Assembly (NCBI GenBank): GCA_003695205.1
Contig: RFIO01000206.1
Span: 1 to 8,536 of the forward strand
Direction of reading: 5' to 3'
DNA from: Deltaproteobacteria bacterium
Lineage (GTDB): Bacteria > Desulfobacterota > Desulfuromonadia > Desulfuromonadales > Geothermobacteraceae
Length of the DNA: 8,536 nt
Below are positions 7,077-8,536 of the stretch, one piece after another. The stretch's first letter is position 1, and each line of letters begins with the position of its first letter. The notes beneath the pieces are model-generated. The model did no database searches. It was not told the origin of the DNA and saw only the letters and a list, made by a program, of their open reading frames with translations. A program made the position numbers and the translations under genes.

Positions 7077-8444
7077 ATGAAACAGACGCTCTGGCGACAC
7101 TACCGACAACTGAAGCAGGCCGGGCTGACCGATACGCAAAAGCGGCTCATGCTGCGCGAACTGCGCCACCGGGGGCGACACGACCTGCCTGAACCCGGCG
7201 CGGGAACGGCGATCATCGACAGTCTGTACGCCTGGACCGATTTCGCCCTGCTCCAGAACCTGGGAAAACCGGGCGGCAGCTACGTCACCCGCATCCGTTC
7301 GCTCGATGAGCTGCTCGAACGCGACCGCCAGCGCGAGCAGGACGGTTTCCCGCGCAAAATCCGGGTCGGCCGCATGATCCGCCCTGGGCGCGGCGGCGAA
7401 GACAAGGTCGTTGTCGTCCCGACCACCGTCGAGGAAAAGCTGCTGCACGACATGAATCCAAGCCCCACCGGCGAAGGCAGCTCCGGCGGCTCCGGCGAAG
7501 GGGACGAGGGAGAGCTGATCGGCGAACAGCCGGTGCGCCAGCAGGGCGAGGGGAGCGACGGCCAGGCCGGACAGGGGAGCGGCGGCCAGCACGAACTCGA
7601 ATCGAACGCCTACGATCTCGGCCGTATTCTCACCGAGCAGTTCGAACTGCCCAACCTCAAGGACAAGGGCAAAAAGCGCTCGCTGACCCGCACCACCTAC
7701 GACCTGACCGACCGCAACCGCGGCTTCGGCCAGATTCTCGACAAGAAGGCGACCCTGCGGCGCATCCTGCAAACCAACATCGGCCTCGACCGGTTGCCGG
7801 AGGTCGGCGAGATCGACACCACCGAATTCCTCATCTCCCCGGACGACAAGGTCTACCGCATCCTGTCGGAGGAAAAGGACTACGAATCCCAGGCTGTTGT
7901 CTTTTTCGTGCGCGACTACTCCGGCTCCATGGGAGGCAAGGCAACCGAGGTGGTCTGTACCCAGCATGTACTGATCTACAGCTGGCTGCTCTACCAGTAC
8001 CAGCGCCAGGTCGAAACCCGCTTCATCCTGCACGATACCGAAGCGAAGGAAGTCGAAGACTTCTACACCTACTACAACTCGCGTGTCGCCGGCGGCACCG
8101 AAGTCGCCTCGGCCTACAAGCTGGTGAACGAAATCGTCGAAACCGAAGGGCTGGCGCGGGACTACAACATCTATGTCTTTCACGGCACCGACGGTGACGA
8201 CTGGGACACCACCGGCGAGAAGACCGTGCCGGAACTGAAGCGGATGCTGCGCTACGCCAGCCGGGTCGGCATCACCATCGCCGAGCACACCTACACCGAC
8301 ACCGGCAACACCGAGGTCGACAAGTACCTGCGCAAATCGGGCCTGCTCAAGGATGCGGAGAACCTGCTGCGCAAGGACACCCTGAGTGAAACCAGCGACG
8401 AGTCAAGGATTATTGAGGGGATCAGGAAGCTGATATCGGAATAG
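7077..8444 (+). CDS. yhbH: YhbH/YeaH-family (DUF444) protein with VWA-like metal site
   Basis: A 455-residue member of the DUF444 family (YhbH in Bacillus, YeaH in E. coli), somewhat longer than the usual ~390-430. The N-terminal ~120 residues are basic and charged. They are followed by a low-complexity Gly/Ser/Glu/Gln linker at about 128-171, which accounts for the extra length. The C-terminal half resembles a von Willebrand A domain: a metal-ion-dependent adhesion motif DYSGS (Asp280, Ser282, Ser284), a Thr in GGT (Thr341), and an acidic third loop GTDGDDWD (370-377). The molecular role is unknown; it is thought to act with PrkA and SpoVR in stress or stationary-phase physiology, and the metal site suggests protein binding. 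It starts 27 nt after prkA with only a weak ribosome-binding site (GGGAA, 7068-7072), so it probably depends on the same transcript. Its TAG is followed after 2 nt by a repeat array. Confidence 0.92.
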   Translation: MKQTLWRHYRQLKQAGLTDTQKRLMLRELRHRGRHDLPEPGAGTAIIDSLYAWTDFALLQNLGKPGGSYVTRIRSLDELLERDRQREQDGFPRKIRVGRMIRPGRGGEDKVVVVPTTVEEKLLHDMNPSPTGEGSSGGSGEGDEGELIGEQPVRQQGEGSDGQAGQGSGGQHELESNAYDLGRILTEQFELPNLKDKGKKRSLTRTTYDLTDRNRGFGQILDKKATLRRILQTNIGLDRLPEVGEIDTTEFLISPDDKVYRILSEEKDYESQAVVFFVRDYSGSMGGKATEVVCTQHVLIYSWLLYQYQRQVETRFILHDTEAKEVEDFYTYYNSRVAGGTEVASAYKLVNEIVETEGLARDYNIYVFHGTDGDDWDTTGEKTVPELKRMLRYASRVGITIAEHTYTDTGNTEVDKYLRKSGLLKDAENLLRKDTLSETSDESRIIEGIRKLISE

Positions 8445-8446
8445 AG

Positions 8447-8536
8447 CAGAAGTCAGAAGTCAGAAGTCAGAAGTCAGAAGTCAGAAGTCAGAAGTCAGAA
8501 GTCAGAAGTCAGAAGTCAGAAGTCAGAAGTCAGAAG
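8447..8536. repeat. perfect 7-bp tandem repeat (CAGAAGT)n
   Basis: Twelve exact head-to-tail copies of CAGAAGT plus six bases of a thirteenth fill the sequence from 2 nt after the yhbH stop to the window edge, where the array continues. No base deviates. The unit has no internal dyad, so no hairpin is expected. All three + strand frames are open and encode the same seven-residue cycle (Q-K-S-E-V-R-S), while every - strand frame meets TGA. It resembles the short tandemly repeated heptamers known from cyanobacteria and some other bacteria. It is likely a slippage-prone, length-variable locus; no function is visible. Confidence 0.95.

Noticed and set aside
4947..8288. 1113-codon open frame on the - strand across prkA and yhbH
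   Set aside because: It lies opposite two clear protein families and spans their intergenic gap. Its Val/Gln/Asp/Gly-rich, repetitive composition is what the complement of a GC-rich coding strand gives, and it shows no known motif.
8447..8536. CRISPR array
   Set aside because: The period is 7 bp with no spacers between copies and no cas genes in view; it is a simple tandem repeat.
8445..8536. Small gene within the repeat
   Set aside because: The + frames are open only because the 7-bp unit lacks stops; there is no start codon or ribosome-binding site in the array.

Overview
The window is GC-rich and gene-dense, with every gene on the + strand. Gene content and style suggest a free-living Gram-negative bacterium. 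A Desulfuromonadia/Geobacter-like deltaproteobacterium is the best guess, from general resemblance only, because no rRNA or other decisive marker is present. There are five complete genes, the 3' tail of a sixth, and a perfect 7-bp tandem repeat that runs off the right edge.

Layout: (1) positions 1-96 are the last 31 codons of an upstream gene whose end looks like a methyl-accepting chemotaxis protein. (2) 122-922 is a PhnP-like metallo-beta-lactamase-fold hydrolase. (3) 979-2820 is a large soluble protein of unknown function. (4) 2817-4874 is a divergent elongation factor G paralogue, whose start overlaps the stop of the unknown gene by 4 nt. (5) A 111-nt gap with a candidate promoter and a small hairpin separates these from (6) 4986-7049, a PrkA/YeaG-family AAA+ kinase-like protein, and (7) 7077-8444, a YhbH/YeaH (DUF444) protein with a von Willebrand A-like metal site. 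(8) From 8447 to the end lies a heptanucleotide repeat with nearly 13 perfect copies.

Two functional units stand out. PrkA and YhbH form the first two members of the widespread PrkA-YhbH-SpoVR stress and stationary-phase module; a SpoVR/YcgB gene would be expected beyond the repeat but is not in view. The other unit is the translationally coupled pair of unknown protein and EF-G paralogue. The EF-G has intact GTPase motifs, but the domain IV tip carries proline where canonical EF-G has the conserved histidine used in translocation. It is therefore probably a specialised ribosomal GTPase rather than the housekeeping one, and its coupled partner is the least understood and potentially most interesting gene here.
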